Assembly (NCBI RefSeq): GCF_023935105.1
Contig: NZ_CP096040.1
Coordinates: 3,906,001 to 3,970,000 of the forward strand
Source: Caulobacter segnis
GTDB lineage: Bacteria; Pseudomonadota; Alphaproteobacteria; Caulobacterales; Caulobacteraceae
DNA length: 64,000 bases
Reading direction: 5' to 3'
Part shown: positions 27,839-37,300 of the stretch, one piece after another
Numbering within the stretch: position 1 is the first letter of the stretch
How the letters are laid out: every line of letters begins with the position of its first letter
Notes under the pieces: model-generated
Database searches by the model: none
What the model was told of the DNA's origin: nothing
What the model saw: the letters and a program-made list of their open reading frames with translations, nothing else
Made by a program: the position numbers and the translations under genes

Positions 27839-29505
27839 CGCGCCTCTGGTTGCCGCTTCGCGTCGGGGGCGTCAACGGACGGCACCGGAAAGGCCGAGAA
27901 GCCGATGTCGAGCCGCCAGGCGCGGCCGTGCGCCCGCCGCTCGGCGACCAGGGCGTCGGCCCAGCCGAAGGCGGCGGGATGCAGGTCGCGCGCGGCGACT
28001 GGCCGGACGTCGATGTCGAGGTAGCTGCGCTCCCGGGCCGTGAAGCGCGGCCACGCCGTCTCGCCCGACGCCGTCGGAACGCCGGTGCGAACGAACGAGA
28101 CCCAGTAGGCCATCATGGCGTCCGACAGCGCCGTCTCCTCGGCGGTCAGCGGCGGGCGTGGCCAGTTCGGTCCCAGCTTCGCGCCCTCCCCGACCTGGCC
28201 GAAGACGTAGGGCAGCTCGCTGGCATGAAAGGCCTTCAGGTCGCGCGCCGCCTGGGCGGGCGTGCCGTGGCGGAAATAGTAGAGATAGGCCGGCTGCCCC
28301 ACCGCCGCCTGCTGGCGCGCCAGGTTCTGGGCCGCGAAGCCATAGAGGCCGTCGCGGATCGAGGCCATGACGTCGGCCTTCGGATCCACGCCAGGATAGA
28401 CGGCGAGATAGGCCTTGGCCCTGTCGCCGAACCGCTTCTCGACGTCGGCGACATAGGCGGCCGAGGTAGCCGGCGCCGGCGGCATCAGGAACGGCAGCGA
28501 GCGGATCTCGCCCTCGTTGAAACCGGCCAGGACCGGGACCTTGGCCTGCTCGCCGCGCGCGAAGGCCTCGACCAGCTGGCGCGGCAGCACGACACCGTCG
28601 ATCACCGGCTCGGGCTGCCAGCCCGTGGCCAGTCCCGCCTTGAACAGGGTGACGAGGTCGGCGGCTCGCAATTGCTCGGCGGTGCTGGCGCCGGCCATCT
28701 TGCCCAGCGCCGCGCCGCCGGCCTCGGCCGAGGGCAAGCCCAGGGCTTCGTCATGCAGAGCGTGATAGGTCGGCATGTAGCCGCTCTGGACGATGGCCTT
28801 CTGGAACAGGCCCTTCGCTTGAGGACTGGCCATCAGGGCGATGACGCTGAGCCCCCCGGCGGACTCGCCCGCGATCGTCACCTGCCCCGGATCGCCGCCG
28901 AACGCGGCGATGTTGTCGCGCACCCAGCGCAGCGCAGCGATCTGGTCCAGCAGGCCGTAGTTGCCCGACAGATGCTGGGGCGACTCCGCGCTGAGCGCCG
29001 GGTGGGCCAGGTAGCCCAACAGGCCCAGCCGGTAGTTGATCGACACCAGGACGATCCCCTGCTTGGCCAGCTTGGCGCCGTCATAGAGCGGCTCGGAACT
29101 GCTGCCCCCCACCAGCGCGCCGCCGTGGATCCAGACCATCACCGGCGCCTTCTTCGCACCGATGGGCGTCCAGACATTCAGGCTCAGGCAGTCCTCGCTC
29201 ATCGGGGCCATGCCGCCCGAATAGAGGCCGGTCGGCGACTGCGGGGGCTGCAGGCAGGCGCTGCCGAACGCCGAGGCGTCGCGCACGTCTGACCAGCCGG
29301 CCGCCGGCGCAGGCGGCCGCCAGCGCAGCGGGCCAACCGGCGGCTGGGCGTAGGGCACGCCCTTATAGGCCGTCATGCCTTGCGTCTGGACGCCTTGCAG
29401 GACGCCCTGGCGGATCGACACCCGGGGCCGCGCCTCGTCCGCCCGGACCGGCGCGGCGGCCAGCAGCGCGGCGATCAGGCCCAGGCAGGCCCAGATCCGG
29501 CTCAC
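27835..29505 (-). CDS. Type B carboxylesterase, exported
   Basis: 556 aa from a GTG at 29505, which overlaps the receptor stop (GTGA) and gives a signal peptide (IWACLGLIAALLAAAPVRA). Alpha/beta hydrolase of the PF00135 family: the VWIHGGA oxyanion segment, the nucleophile Ser215 in GESAGG, and a catalytic His probably in FHASELPYVFG. The SEDCLSLNVWTP motif is also typical. It should hydrolyse an ester in the periplasm, probably the ligand delivered by the coupled receptor. The frame is also open upstream because of the receptor frameshift; the true start is the GTG. Confidence 0.92.
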   Translation of the reverse strand: MSRIWACLGLIAALLAAAPVRADEARPRVSIRQGVLQGVQTQGMTAYKGVPYAQPPVGPLRWRPPAPAAGWSDVRDASAFGSACLQPPQSPTGLYSGGMAPMSEDCLSLNVWTPIGAKKAPVMVWIHGGALVGGSSSEPLYDGAKLAKQGIVLVSINYRLGLLGYLAHPALSAESPQHLSGNYGLLDQIAALRWVRDNIAAFGGDPGQVTIAGESAGGLSVIALMASPQAKGLFQKAIVQSGYMPTYHALHDEALGLPSAEAGGAALGKMAGASTAEQLRAADLVTLFKAGLATGWQPEPVIDGVVLPRQLVEAFARGEQAKVPVLAGFNEGEIRSLPFLMPPAPATSAAYVADVEKRFGDRAKAYLAVYPGVDPKADVMASIRDGLYGFAAQNLARQQAAVGQPAYLYYFRHGTPAQAARDLKAFHASELPYVFGQVGEGAKLGPNWPRPPLTAEETALSDAMMAYWVSFVRTGVPTASGETAWPRFTARERSYLDIDVRPVAARDLHPAAFGWADALVAERRAHGRAWRLDIGFSAFPVPSVDAPDAKRQPEAR

Positions 29506-31793
29506 AGGTTGTAGCCCAGGCGGATGCCGAAGGTGCGTGGCCGCAGGATGGCGTAGCGGCTGGAGACGAAGGCCTCTGGGTGGATGTAGACCGTCGCCCC
29601 GCTGTTGCCGAGGTTCTCGCCATAGAGGGTGGCGGTGATCCGGCCCGAACCGCGCTCCGGTCTGCAGGTTCAGATAGGTATAGCGGTCGGTGTGGCCGTA
29701 GAGCGGGCTGACCACCCCGGCCTTGCCCGGCGTGTTCGGGAAGCCGTTCGGGAACGCGCCGACATGCTGGATCTGGAAGCTGGTGAAGCCCTGGGTCTGG
29801 CCGTTCAGCGCGTAGGTGAATGTCCCGAAGAACGAGCCCTGCACGTGCGGCGAGGCCAGTCGCGCGCCGTCCACCGCGCCGGAGATGGTCGCCTCCTGGG
29901 TAGTCAGTTCGGTGACCTTGGCCTGGTTAAGCGAGCCGTTGACGCCCAGCAGAACGCCCTTGGTCGGGGCGAAGGTGACCTCGGCCTCCAGCCCCTTGCT
30001 GGCCGCGCGACCGACATTGGTCGCGAACTGGATCGAGTCCGACTGACGGTTGGCCTGCACCTGGATGTTCTTCCAGTCGATGTAGTAGGCCGCCAGGGCC
30101 GCGCTCATCCGGCCGTCAAGGAAGCGGCCCTTCAGGCCGACCTCGTAGTTGGTCAGGTTGTCCGAACCCGCGCCCGCCGGGATGACCAGATCGCTGGGGT
30201 TGACTGTGCTGACACTGCCGGCGCGGGCGTTGTAGACAGGCGTACGGTAGCCGGTGGAGACGGTGGCGTAGGTCGTCAGGTCTCGCGAAGGCTTGTAGGT
30301 CAGGCTGGCCTTCCACGACGCCTTCTTGGCCGAGGGGTACTTGGTCGTCGCCGCCGCGTTCGGAACCAGGGCCAGCGGCCCGGACAGGCCCACCAGCGCG
30401 TAGGTGAAATAGGCCGAGTTGAAGCCCGCGTGGGTGTCGACCGTGCCGCCGTACTTGCCGTAGCGCAGCCCGCCGGTGGCCGAGAGCTTGTCATTCAGGT
30501 GGTAGGTCAGCTCGCCGAAGCCAGCCAACTCATAGGTGCGGGTCTCGCTGCCGAACTTGGCGAAGACCGCGCCCGGCAGGCCGGTGATGCCGCGCGCGGC
30601 CAGGAAGGCCGGGGCCGTGCGGTCCTCGCCTTCAAGGTCCAGTTCGCGATGCAGGTAGAAGCCGCCGGCCACCCAATCTAAGCGGCCGCCCGGATCCGAG
30701 ACCAGGCGCGCCTCTTGGACGAAGGTCTTCGTGGTCGCGGTGTCGAACAGGTAGAACGGCACCGCCAGGTTGAAGGTCCCGCCCAGATCGACGTTGAACA
30801 GCCCGTCGGCGTTCGAGAAGGTCGACGAGCTGGTCAGCCGCGCGCCGTCGAACTGGTAGTCCAGCGTGCCGTTCAGGATGCTGGTCTTCGTCGTATATTG
30901 GTCGGGAACGGTGCTGTAGCGCTTGCGCTCGCCCAGCGACGGCGTGGTCAGCGACGAGTCCTTGGGATCGCTGTCCTCGTAGGAGGCCAGCAGGCGGAGG
31001 CTGAGGCGCTCGTTCGGCTGCATCAGCAGTATGGCCCGGCCGCCCCAGTCCTTCAGCTTGTTGGCGTTCTTGACGCCGGTGCCCAGGTTGTCGACGTAGC
31101 CGTCCTCGTCCCGATAGAAGCCGACCAGGCGCAGGGCCATGGCGTCCTTGACGATGGGCAGGTTGACCATGGCGTTGTAGCGCTGGCGCACGCCCTCGCC
31201 GTCCGGCGTGTAGCCCAGGTCGGCCAGGGCCGAGGAGTCATAGGACGAAAGGTTCGGGCTCTTGGTCAGGATCCGCAAGGCGCCCGACAGCGAGCCGGAG
31301 CCGAACAGCGTGCCCTGCGGCCCGCGCAGGAACTCGACGCGCTCGACGTCGTAGAGGTTGGGATCCAGCGTCACGGTGTTGCCGATCGTGGTCAGCGGCA
31401 GCTCGTCGACATAGATGGTCGTGGTGGTCTGCAGGCCCGCGCCCCAGCCGTTGGTCGAGATCCCCCGCACCGTGAAGCGGACGTTGTTGTCGCTGGCCTT
31501 GTTCAGCACGACGCCGGGCGTCTCGCGGGCGATGCCGTCGTAGTTGACGATGCCCTTCTTGGTCAGCTCGGTCTGCGAGAAGGCGGTGACGCTGAGCGGC
31601 ACGTCCTGCAGGCGCTCGCTGCGGCGGGTGGCGGTGACGACCACCTCCTCGACCTGCTCGACAGGCTTGGCGTCCGCCGGAGCCGGCCTGGAAGTGGCCC
31701 GGGCAGAAGTGGTCTGGGCAGAAGTGGTCTGGGCGATGGCGGGCGCGGCGATCGTCAGCGCCAGCGCAGACGCGTATAGGCGATGCGTTTCAT
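29502..31793 (-). pseudogene. TonB-dependent receptor with two apparent frameshifts
   Basis: The ATG at 31793 has a strong AGGGAGGGAACC ribosome-binding site, but the signal peptide frame breaks after MKRIAYT. It continues one base off as SALALTIAAPAIAQ, so one base, probably a G near 31773, is missing. The plug (VEEVVVTATRRSERLQDVPLSVTAF) and barrel then read normally to YLNLQTGARFG. Near 29655 a surplus base, probably in GGG, shifts the last strands; corrected, they read GRITATLYGENL and end IRLGYNL at the TGA overlapping the esterase. The two indels cancel to 763 aa. There is no STN domain. Either a sequencing artefact or a real inactivation. Confidence 0.85.
31691..31730. repeat. 15-bp tandem repeat in the receptor leader
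   Basis: GGGCAGAAGTGGTCT occurs twice in tandem at 31701-31715 and 31716-31730, with a degraded third copy to the left. It encodes QTTSA repeats just after the predicted signal peptide cleavage site. Confidence 0.8.
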
Positions 31794-31872
31794 GGTTCCC
31801 TCCCTGTCGCCGGCCACGCCTTTCTCGGCGTTGTTCCGCGAACGACGTTCACCTTGGCGCCACGCTGACGCA

Positions 31873-31912
31873 TGTGTCAATATTGACTTACTCGTCAGTC
31901 AGTATTGACACA
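31873..31912. promoter_or_regulatory. Nested palindromic operator of the receptor-esterase-tetR operon
   Basis: The outer arms TGTGTCAATATTGAC (31873-31887) and GTCAGTATTGACACA (31898-31912) match at 14 of 15 positions. Inside, TGACTTACTCGTCAGTCA (31884-31901) is an imperfect 18-bp palindrome of the TGACT-N8-AGTCA form common for TetR operators. It lies 80-120 bases upstream of the receptor start. A TTGACA-like -35 hexamer (minus strand, 31880-31875) falls within the left arm. Confidence 0.7.
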
Positions 31913-32093
31913 CGGATGGCGACGAACGTCCTGGCCGGGCGGGCGACGCGGATCGAGAGCCGGTCATGATCGCCGGCTGGACGAGACAGAGACTCCAGAC
32001 GGCCCACAGCCGCGCCAATCGGCGCACCAGAAGGCTCTAGAGACTTGAATTTCTTGATTATCTTGGAGGCAAACGCGGGTCCGCCCAGGCGCG

Positions 32094-32498
32094 TCAGACC
32101 GCGCAGAACTCCAGCCAGACCTGGTGCAGATCGCTGCCGTTATCACTGGCCAGCGCGGCGCGGCCATTGACGACCACGTACGGCTGGAATTCGCCGGTGG
32201 CGCCCACCTGGACCTCGCCGCAGACGGCGACGCGACCTTGGCGGTGTTCGATATGTTCGTTGCGGAAGCTGATGTTGTCCCACACTTCCAAGTGGCGCTT
32301 CACGGTCCATTGCGCGCCGCCAAGCTCCATCTGGCGGATCCGCGGCAAGGCCAGCGGGGTCTCGATCTGGGCGGACTTGGCGCTGGGATGATAGCCGACG
32401 GCCATCATGCCCACGATCGCGAGCAGGATCAGATAAGGCGTGCTCGAGCGATGGGCGGGCGACGATGTCGCCGGTCCTCGCGCCACATTTCCGACCAT
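32094..32498 (-). CDS. Hypothetical single-pass membrane protein, 134 aa
   Basis: The ATG at 32498 is preceded by GGCGGAGAT. One membrane helix lies at about residues 20-38 (TPYLILLAIVGMMAVGYH). The remaining about 95 residues are outside the membrane and include VAVCGEVQ and GEFQPYVVVNGRAAL, a pattern seen in uncharacterised small proteins. The C-terminus is EFCAV. I do not recognise a named family. It is downstream of the cellulose operon on the same strand, but a 260-base gap argues against co-transcription. Confidence 0.65.
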   Translation of the reverse strand: MVGNVARGPATSSPAHRSSTPYLILLAIVGMMAVGYHPSAKSAQIETPLALPRIRQMELGGAQWTVKRHLEVWDNISFRNEHIEHRQGRVAVCGEVQVGATGEFQPYVVVNGRAALASDNGSDLHQVWLEFCAV

Positions 32499-32759
32499 GG
32501 AAATCTCCGCCTCTCGCCAGGCCCTAGTCAAGCCGAGGGCAACTCACGTTGAATGTACTTAACACAGCTTTACCAAGATAACCACCTCGGCCCTCCCCAA
32601 ATCTAGGAAAGTCCGGGCGATCGCACACTTATGAAGCATTAACCAAAATCACTCTCGCGGCTAAGGCGAGCACTCAATCAAACTGTATTTTCCAGACCAC
32701 CGTTCTCCGTATGGTCAAGATCCGTGTATCAACACGCTTCCCACCCTCGGAGCGCGAAG

Positions 32760-33839
32760 TCAGGGCTTGCGCGCCGATGCGGGCCGCTCGCGTCGTTCCT
32801 GGGCCGCGATCTGGGTCAGGATCAGCAACGACGATGAATAGTAGTCCTCGTTGTCGATCGACGCCGTCGCCGCGCGGCCCGTCAGCACCAAGTCGGCGAC
32901 GCTGGCCATGCCGACCGAGGCCGCGAACGGGGCCACCTCGCCCGTGCGCACGTCGATCCAGGCCGGCGCCGGCTTGCCCGTCGGACGGAAGGACGACCAC
33001 CAGCGCTTGACGGGGTCCAGCGCGGCGTCGCCGCCGCGGCCCGACCAGTAGAGATAGAGTGGCACCCGGACCGCGTCGAAGCCGAAGCGCGGCGGACGGT
33101 CGGGGTCGGTCCACATGCCGCCCGCGCTGTCCACCCGCACCCAGTCGACGGGCAGGTCCACCGTCCCGAAACGCGCGTCGCGCAGGGCCCGCAGCGTCTG
33201 GTCGCGAACGCCCAGCCACGGCGAGCGGGGCTCGCGCGCGGCGAAGGCGTCAAGGGCCGGCATGACGGCGTAGGACGGATTGAAGATCATGCCGTCGGGA
33301 CGGACGAAGCCGTCGATTCCTGGCGCTAACAGGGTGCGGTCGCCCTGGCGGACCAGCAGCTTGGCCAGGATCGCCTTGCGGATCTCGGCGCTGGCCTGGA
33401 CGTATTCGGGTCGCCCCCAACGCTCGCCGCCGCGCAGCAGGGCCCAGGCGATCAGCATGTCGCCGTCCAGCGCGTTGTTGGGGTCGGGAATGTGCAGGTC
33501 GCCGGTCGGAACATAGCGCCAGCGGAACAGCCGCGTGTCCGGGCGCGACAGGGTCTTGTCGGTCCAGGACCAGAGCTTTTTGAAGGTGTCGGGGTCGTCG
33601 TAGGCGGTCGCCATGATCATGGCGAACCCCTGGCCCTCGGAATGGCTGACATTGCCGTTGCCGGTGTCCACGACCCGCCCCTCGGGCAGGACGAAGCGCG
33701 ACTTGTACGCCGTCCAGTTCTTGGGCGACGAGGGGGCGGCGCACGCGCTCATGGTCACCGCCTGAAAACCCAGGGCGGCGATCAGCAGCAGGGCTGACCG
33801 CCTAGAGGCCATAGGAGAAGTCCAGCGCATCGTCGCCAC
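32760..33839 (-). CDS. bcsZ: BcsZ, periplasmic endo-1,4-beta-glucanase (GH8)
   Basis: 359 aa; an ATG at 33812 giving MASRRSALLLIAAL is an equally good start. The signal sequence ends near ACAAPSSP, and ALGFQAVTMSACA may be a lipobox. GH8 features are clear: the Glu general acid in NVSHSEGQGFAMIMA and the NALDGDMLIAWALL segment, with FNPSYAVMPAL and the DWVRVDS/GFDAVRVPLYLYW region after. BcsZ trims cellulose during export. It is last in the bcs operon and overlaps bcsD by up to 38 bases. Confidence 0.93.
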   Translation of the reverse strand: MATMRWTSPMASRRSALLLIAALGFQAVTMSACAAPSSPKNWTAYKSRFVLPEGRVVDTGNGNVSHSEGQGFAMIMATAYDDPDTFKKLWSWTDKTLSRPDTRLFRWRYVPTGDLHIPDPNNALDGDMLIAWALLRGGERWGRPEYVQASAEIRKAILAKLLVRQGDRTLLAPGIDGFVRPDGMIFNPSYAVMPALDAFAAREPRSPWLGVRDQTLRALRDARFGTVDLPVDWVRVDSAGGMWTDPDRPPRFGFDAVRVPLYLYWSGRGGDAALDPVKRWWSSFRPTGKPAPAWIDVRTGEVAPFAASVGMASVADLVLTGRAATASIDNEDYYSSSLLILTQIAAQERRERPASARKP

Positions 33840-34308
33840 CGGTGTCGCGGTAGGTGGCCTTCATGTCCGCGCGCCCGCCCTGGCCTTGCAGCCAGATCGT
33901 GTAGACGCCTTCCAGCAGAGCGGCGAAGGCCCGGCGCCAGTGGCCGCTCGGGTCTTCCACGCGCTGACCCGGATAGGCGCGGTGACGGATCGAGATCGCG
34001 CTGTGGTCCAGCGACAGGGACACGAAGCCCCAGTCCAGCACGGCCAGCGCCGAGTTCAGCGACCCTTCCAGCTCCTCAAGCGTCTTGACCGTCGGCAAGG
34101 CGACCTCGCCGGAGACGCGCAGGCCGATCTGGCGGTAGAAGCCCCAGGCCTCTTCCGCGCTGAAGTTCTCGAACAGTTCGTCGGCCATGGTCATCAGAAC
34201 GGTCCGCCATTGCGGGCTGAACTGACGGTCGGCCAGATAGCGCAGCTCCGCCGTGTCGGTCTTCGGCGCCTCGGGCGGCGCTCCCCGGGACGAGAGGCTC
34301 TTCAACAT
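33802..34308 (-). CDS. bcsD: BcsD, cellulose synthase subunit D
   Basis: 168 aa. It matches the BcsD/AxCesD family: SPQWRTVLMTMADELFENFSAEEAWGFYRQIGLRVS, LEELEGSLNSALAVLDWGFVSLSLD and WRRAFAALLEGVYTIWLQGQG. In Komagataeibacter BcsD forms a periplasmic octameric ring that helps arrange glucan chains into ribbons. Its presence with a fused BcsAB suggests a crystalline-cellulose type operon. It begins nine bases after the bcsC stop, with AGGA upstream. Confidence 0.93.
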   Translation of the reverse strand: MLKSLSSRGAPPEAPKTDTAELRYLADRQFSPQWRTVLMTMADELFENFSAEEAWGFYRQIGLRVSGEVALPTVKTLEELEGSLNSALAVLDWGFVSLSLDHSAISIRHRAYPGQRVEDPSGHWRRAFAALLEGVYTIWLQGQGGRADMKATYRDTGGDDALDFSYGL

Positions 34309-34317
34309 CGGATATTC

Positions 34318-37300
34318 CTATTGGCTTGCCAGGATCCGCCGCAGATAGAAGCGGAACTTGTATTCGTTGTAGATCCCGAAGGTGTCCGCCGAGATCTCGC
34401 CGCCGGCGGCGGTGCCGGCCGACAGCTTGTATTCACCCGAGAACAGGCCGGTCAGACCGATGCCCGTCTTGCTGGCCGAGTCGTAGCGGGCCAGGATCGT
34501 GGAGTCCCCGGACGCGTAGGATTCCAGCGCCTGCTGAGCCGCCGGATTGTTCGGGAACACCGGAGCGCTGTCCTCGCTGTAGGCCTGGACGCCGATGCTG
34601 AAGCCGGCCTTCACCTGCCAGCGCTCGCGTTCCATCGAGTACGTCACCGGCAGGGCGACGCTGACGAACTGCTGCGGGCTGAAGTAGCCCCCATGGCCGA
34701 AGCTGAAGAAGCGCAGGTTCTTGTCGTAGGCCTGCATGTTGGCGTTGAGGCCGATCTGCAGCTGGTTGCCGTCGCTGTCGATCGGGCGGAAATAGGCGCC
34801 GGCATTGACCTCGAAGCCCGTATTGCTGGCGACGTTGCGACCGTTCAGGCGCCGATAGGCGACATCCGCATAGGCGCCGCCCGAGCCGAAGTTGGCCGAG
34901 CCGCCCAGGCTGACGTTGCGACGGACCACGCCGCCCCACTCCACGCCGGTCAGAGGATCGCGATCGCCCGAATAGGCCAGGACGCTGTCGGTGATCGGGC
35001 GCTGCTCGGCCGTCACACGGATCTGCCCCTCGCCCAGGCTCAGCCGCGCGGTGGCGCCGCCGGTGAAGGTGGGCCGCATGAAGCCTAGCGGCGTGACCCC
35101 CGCGTCCAGCGAGATCGGACCCGAGTCATAGAACATCGACACGCCGGCGCCGCTTTGGCTGCGGCTGTCCAGGCTGGGCAGGACGATGACGTTGCCCGCG
35201 GCCGTCGCCTCGGCGACGACCAGCGGGTTGGTCCCGAGCTTTTCGGCGGTGACGTCCTTCGGCGCGCCGGCGCTGATGACCACCGGATTGATCGCCACGC
35301 CCAGGCGGCCGACGCCGAACGGCGAGACCGAGGCGGCGATGCGGGTGCTGGCCTCGAACAGGCGGCTGGCGCCCTCCTCGCCGCTGCGCGCGCGCAGGGT
35401 GGCCGCGCCCTCGAACTGCGGCGCGGTCGACTGACGGAGCGCGGCGATGTCGCGGTTGACCTTCGTCGGCAGCGGCAGGGCGCTGTCGGGAACCGACGGC
35501 GCGGGTACAGGGCTTCTCATCACCTGTGCGCCCGAGGACGCATAGGCGCGCGGCGGCGCGTAGGCCGGGCTGGGCGTCGGCAGCGGCGCCAGCGTAGCCG
35601 GGGCGTAGGCCTGCGCCGGAGCATAGGTGGGCGCTGGCGTGTAGGCCGGCGGCGCATAGGTCGGCGCCGCGTTGGCGCTGCCGTAGATAGCGGCGGGCGG
35701 CGCCAGAGAGTTCGAGTTGGCGGGCAGGCTGGCGCCACCGCCGTAGTCGCCCGACGCGCCTTGCGGAGAATTGATCAGACCGCCGCCGTAGTTGGCGCTC
35801 GGCGCGGGCGCGGGCGTGTAGGCGGCATAGGCCGAAGGCTGGCTTGCGGCGGGGGACGGCAGCTGCGGCAGGGCCGGAGCCGCGCCATAGGCCGCGGGCG
35901 AGACCGCCGCCGGCGCGCCGTAGGTCGGGGCGTCGACCGCCTGGGCGATCGCGCGGGCGGCGAACGGATTGGGTCCCAGCGCGCCGCCCATGCCGGCCGG
36001 CGAGCCGGGCTGTCCGCCCTGCCCTCGCGCCAGCATGGCCTGGGCGCGCTCGAACATCTTGAGGGCCGCGCGCTCGCGGCCGCGCGCCTGCTCCATTTGA
36101 CCCATCTGGTAGTACAGTTCGGGGTCGTTCGGCTTCAGCGCGATCGCGCGTCGCAGCAGGCTTTCGGCGCGGCCGTAGTCCTCGGCCCGCACGGCCACGC
36201 GCGCCGAACCGGCCAGGGCGTCCTGGTCGTTCGGATTGATCGTCAGCAGGACGTCGTAGGTCTGGGCGGCCTGCTGGGCGAGGTCGCCCGAGTCATAGAG
36301 ACGCGCCAGGGCCGCCAGCAGCGTCGGATCGCGCGGCGCGACCATGAAGCCCTGCGAGAGGGTGTCGAACGCGCCGGCGTAGTCGCCCGCCAGCCTTTGC
36401 CGGTCGGCGCGACGGCCGCTGTAGAGGGCGGCCAGTGTGCGGTACTCGCTCTGCGGCGCCTGCTGGGCGGCGGCGTTGAGCAGGCTGATGGCGGCCGCGT
36501 CCTGCCCCGTCTGGGCCAGGACCGCCAGGTAGCCAGAGGCCTCGGACGGCTTGAAGCTGGCCGGCGGCTGGCGCGAGGCTTCCAGGGCCAGCGCCGTGGC
36601 CTGGTAGGCGTCGCCGAGATCCAGCAGGGTCTCGGCGATGCGGCCGCGAACGGCGAAGCTGGGTGACGTACGCGACATGTAGCCGCGAAGCAGGGTGACC
36701 CCGTCGACGTTGCGCCCTTGGGCGCCCCAGCGCTTGGCCTGCTCGATGGCGCTCAGGGCCTCGACACGCGCGACCAGGTCACGAACGGCGCGATTGCGGC
36801 TGGCTTCCGGAACGCGACGCAGAAGGCCCACGGCCTCCTCGTTGCGGCCCTGCGATTCCGAGAACAGCGCCGCGGCCTGCAAGGCCTCGGGATCGCTGGA
36901 CTGGTACAGCGGCGTCATCAGCGACTGCGCCTCGGCGCCCTGCCCCTGCTCGGCCAGGAAACGGGAGTAGTCGTAGCGCGACCACGGGTTCGACGGGTTG
37001 GCCGTCAGCGCTGCCGACAGGGCCGCGCCAGCGCCGAAGATGTCGCCGCGCTTTTCCAGTTCGGTGGCGCGCGCGCGCTCGATCGCCGCGCGGGTCTGGC
37101 CAGCCGTCGGGCCGGTGAGGCTGGCGGCGACCTGGCTGGCTTCGTCGTAACGCGCCTGGTCGGCCAAGGCCTGGGCGAGGCCGGCGATGGCCTCGGGGCG
37201 TTGCGGCGAGACGCTCAGCACCGCGCGGAAAGCCGTCTCGGCCTCGGCGGATCGGCCTTGCGCGGCCACGCTCTGGCCCAGCAGCACCTGGGCTTCCACC

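Noticed and set aside
27835..31644. A single 1269-aa receptor-carboxylesterase fusion protein
   Set aside because: The fusion exists only because of the indel near 29655. The corrected receptor frame ends at a TGA that overlaps a GTG followed by a good signal peptide for the esterase.
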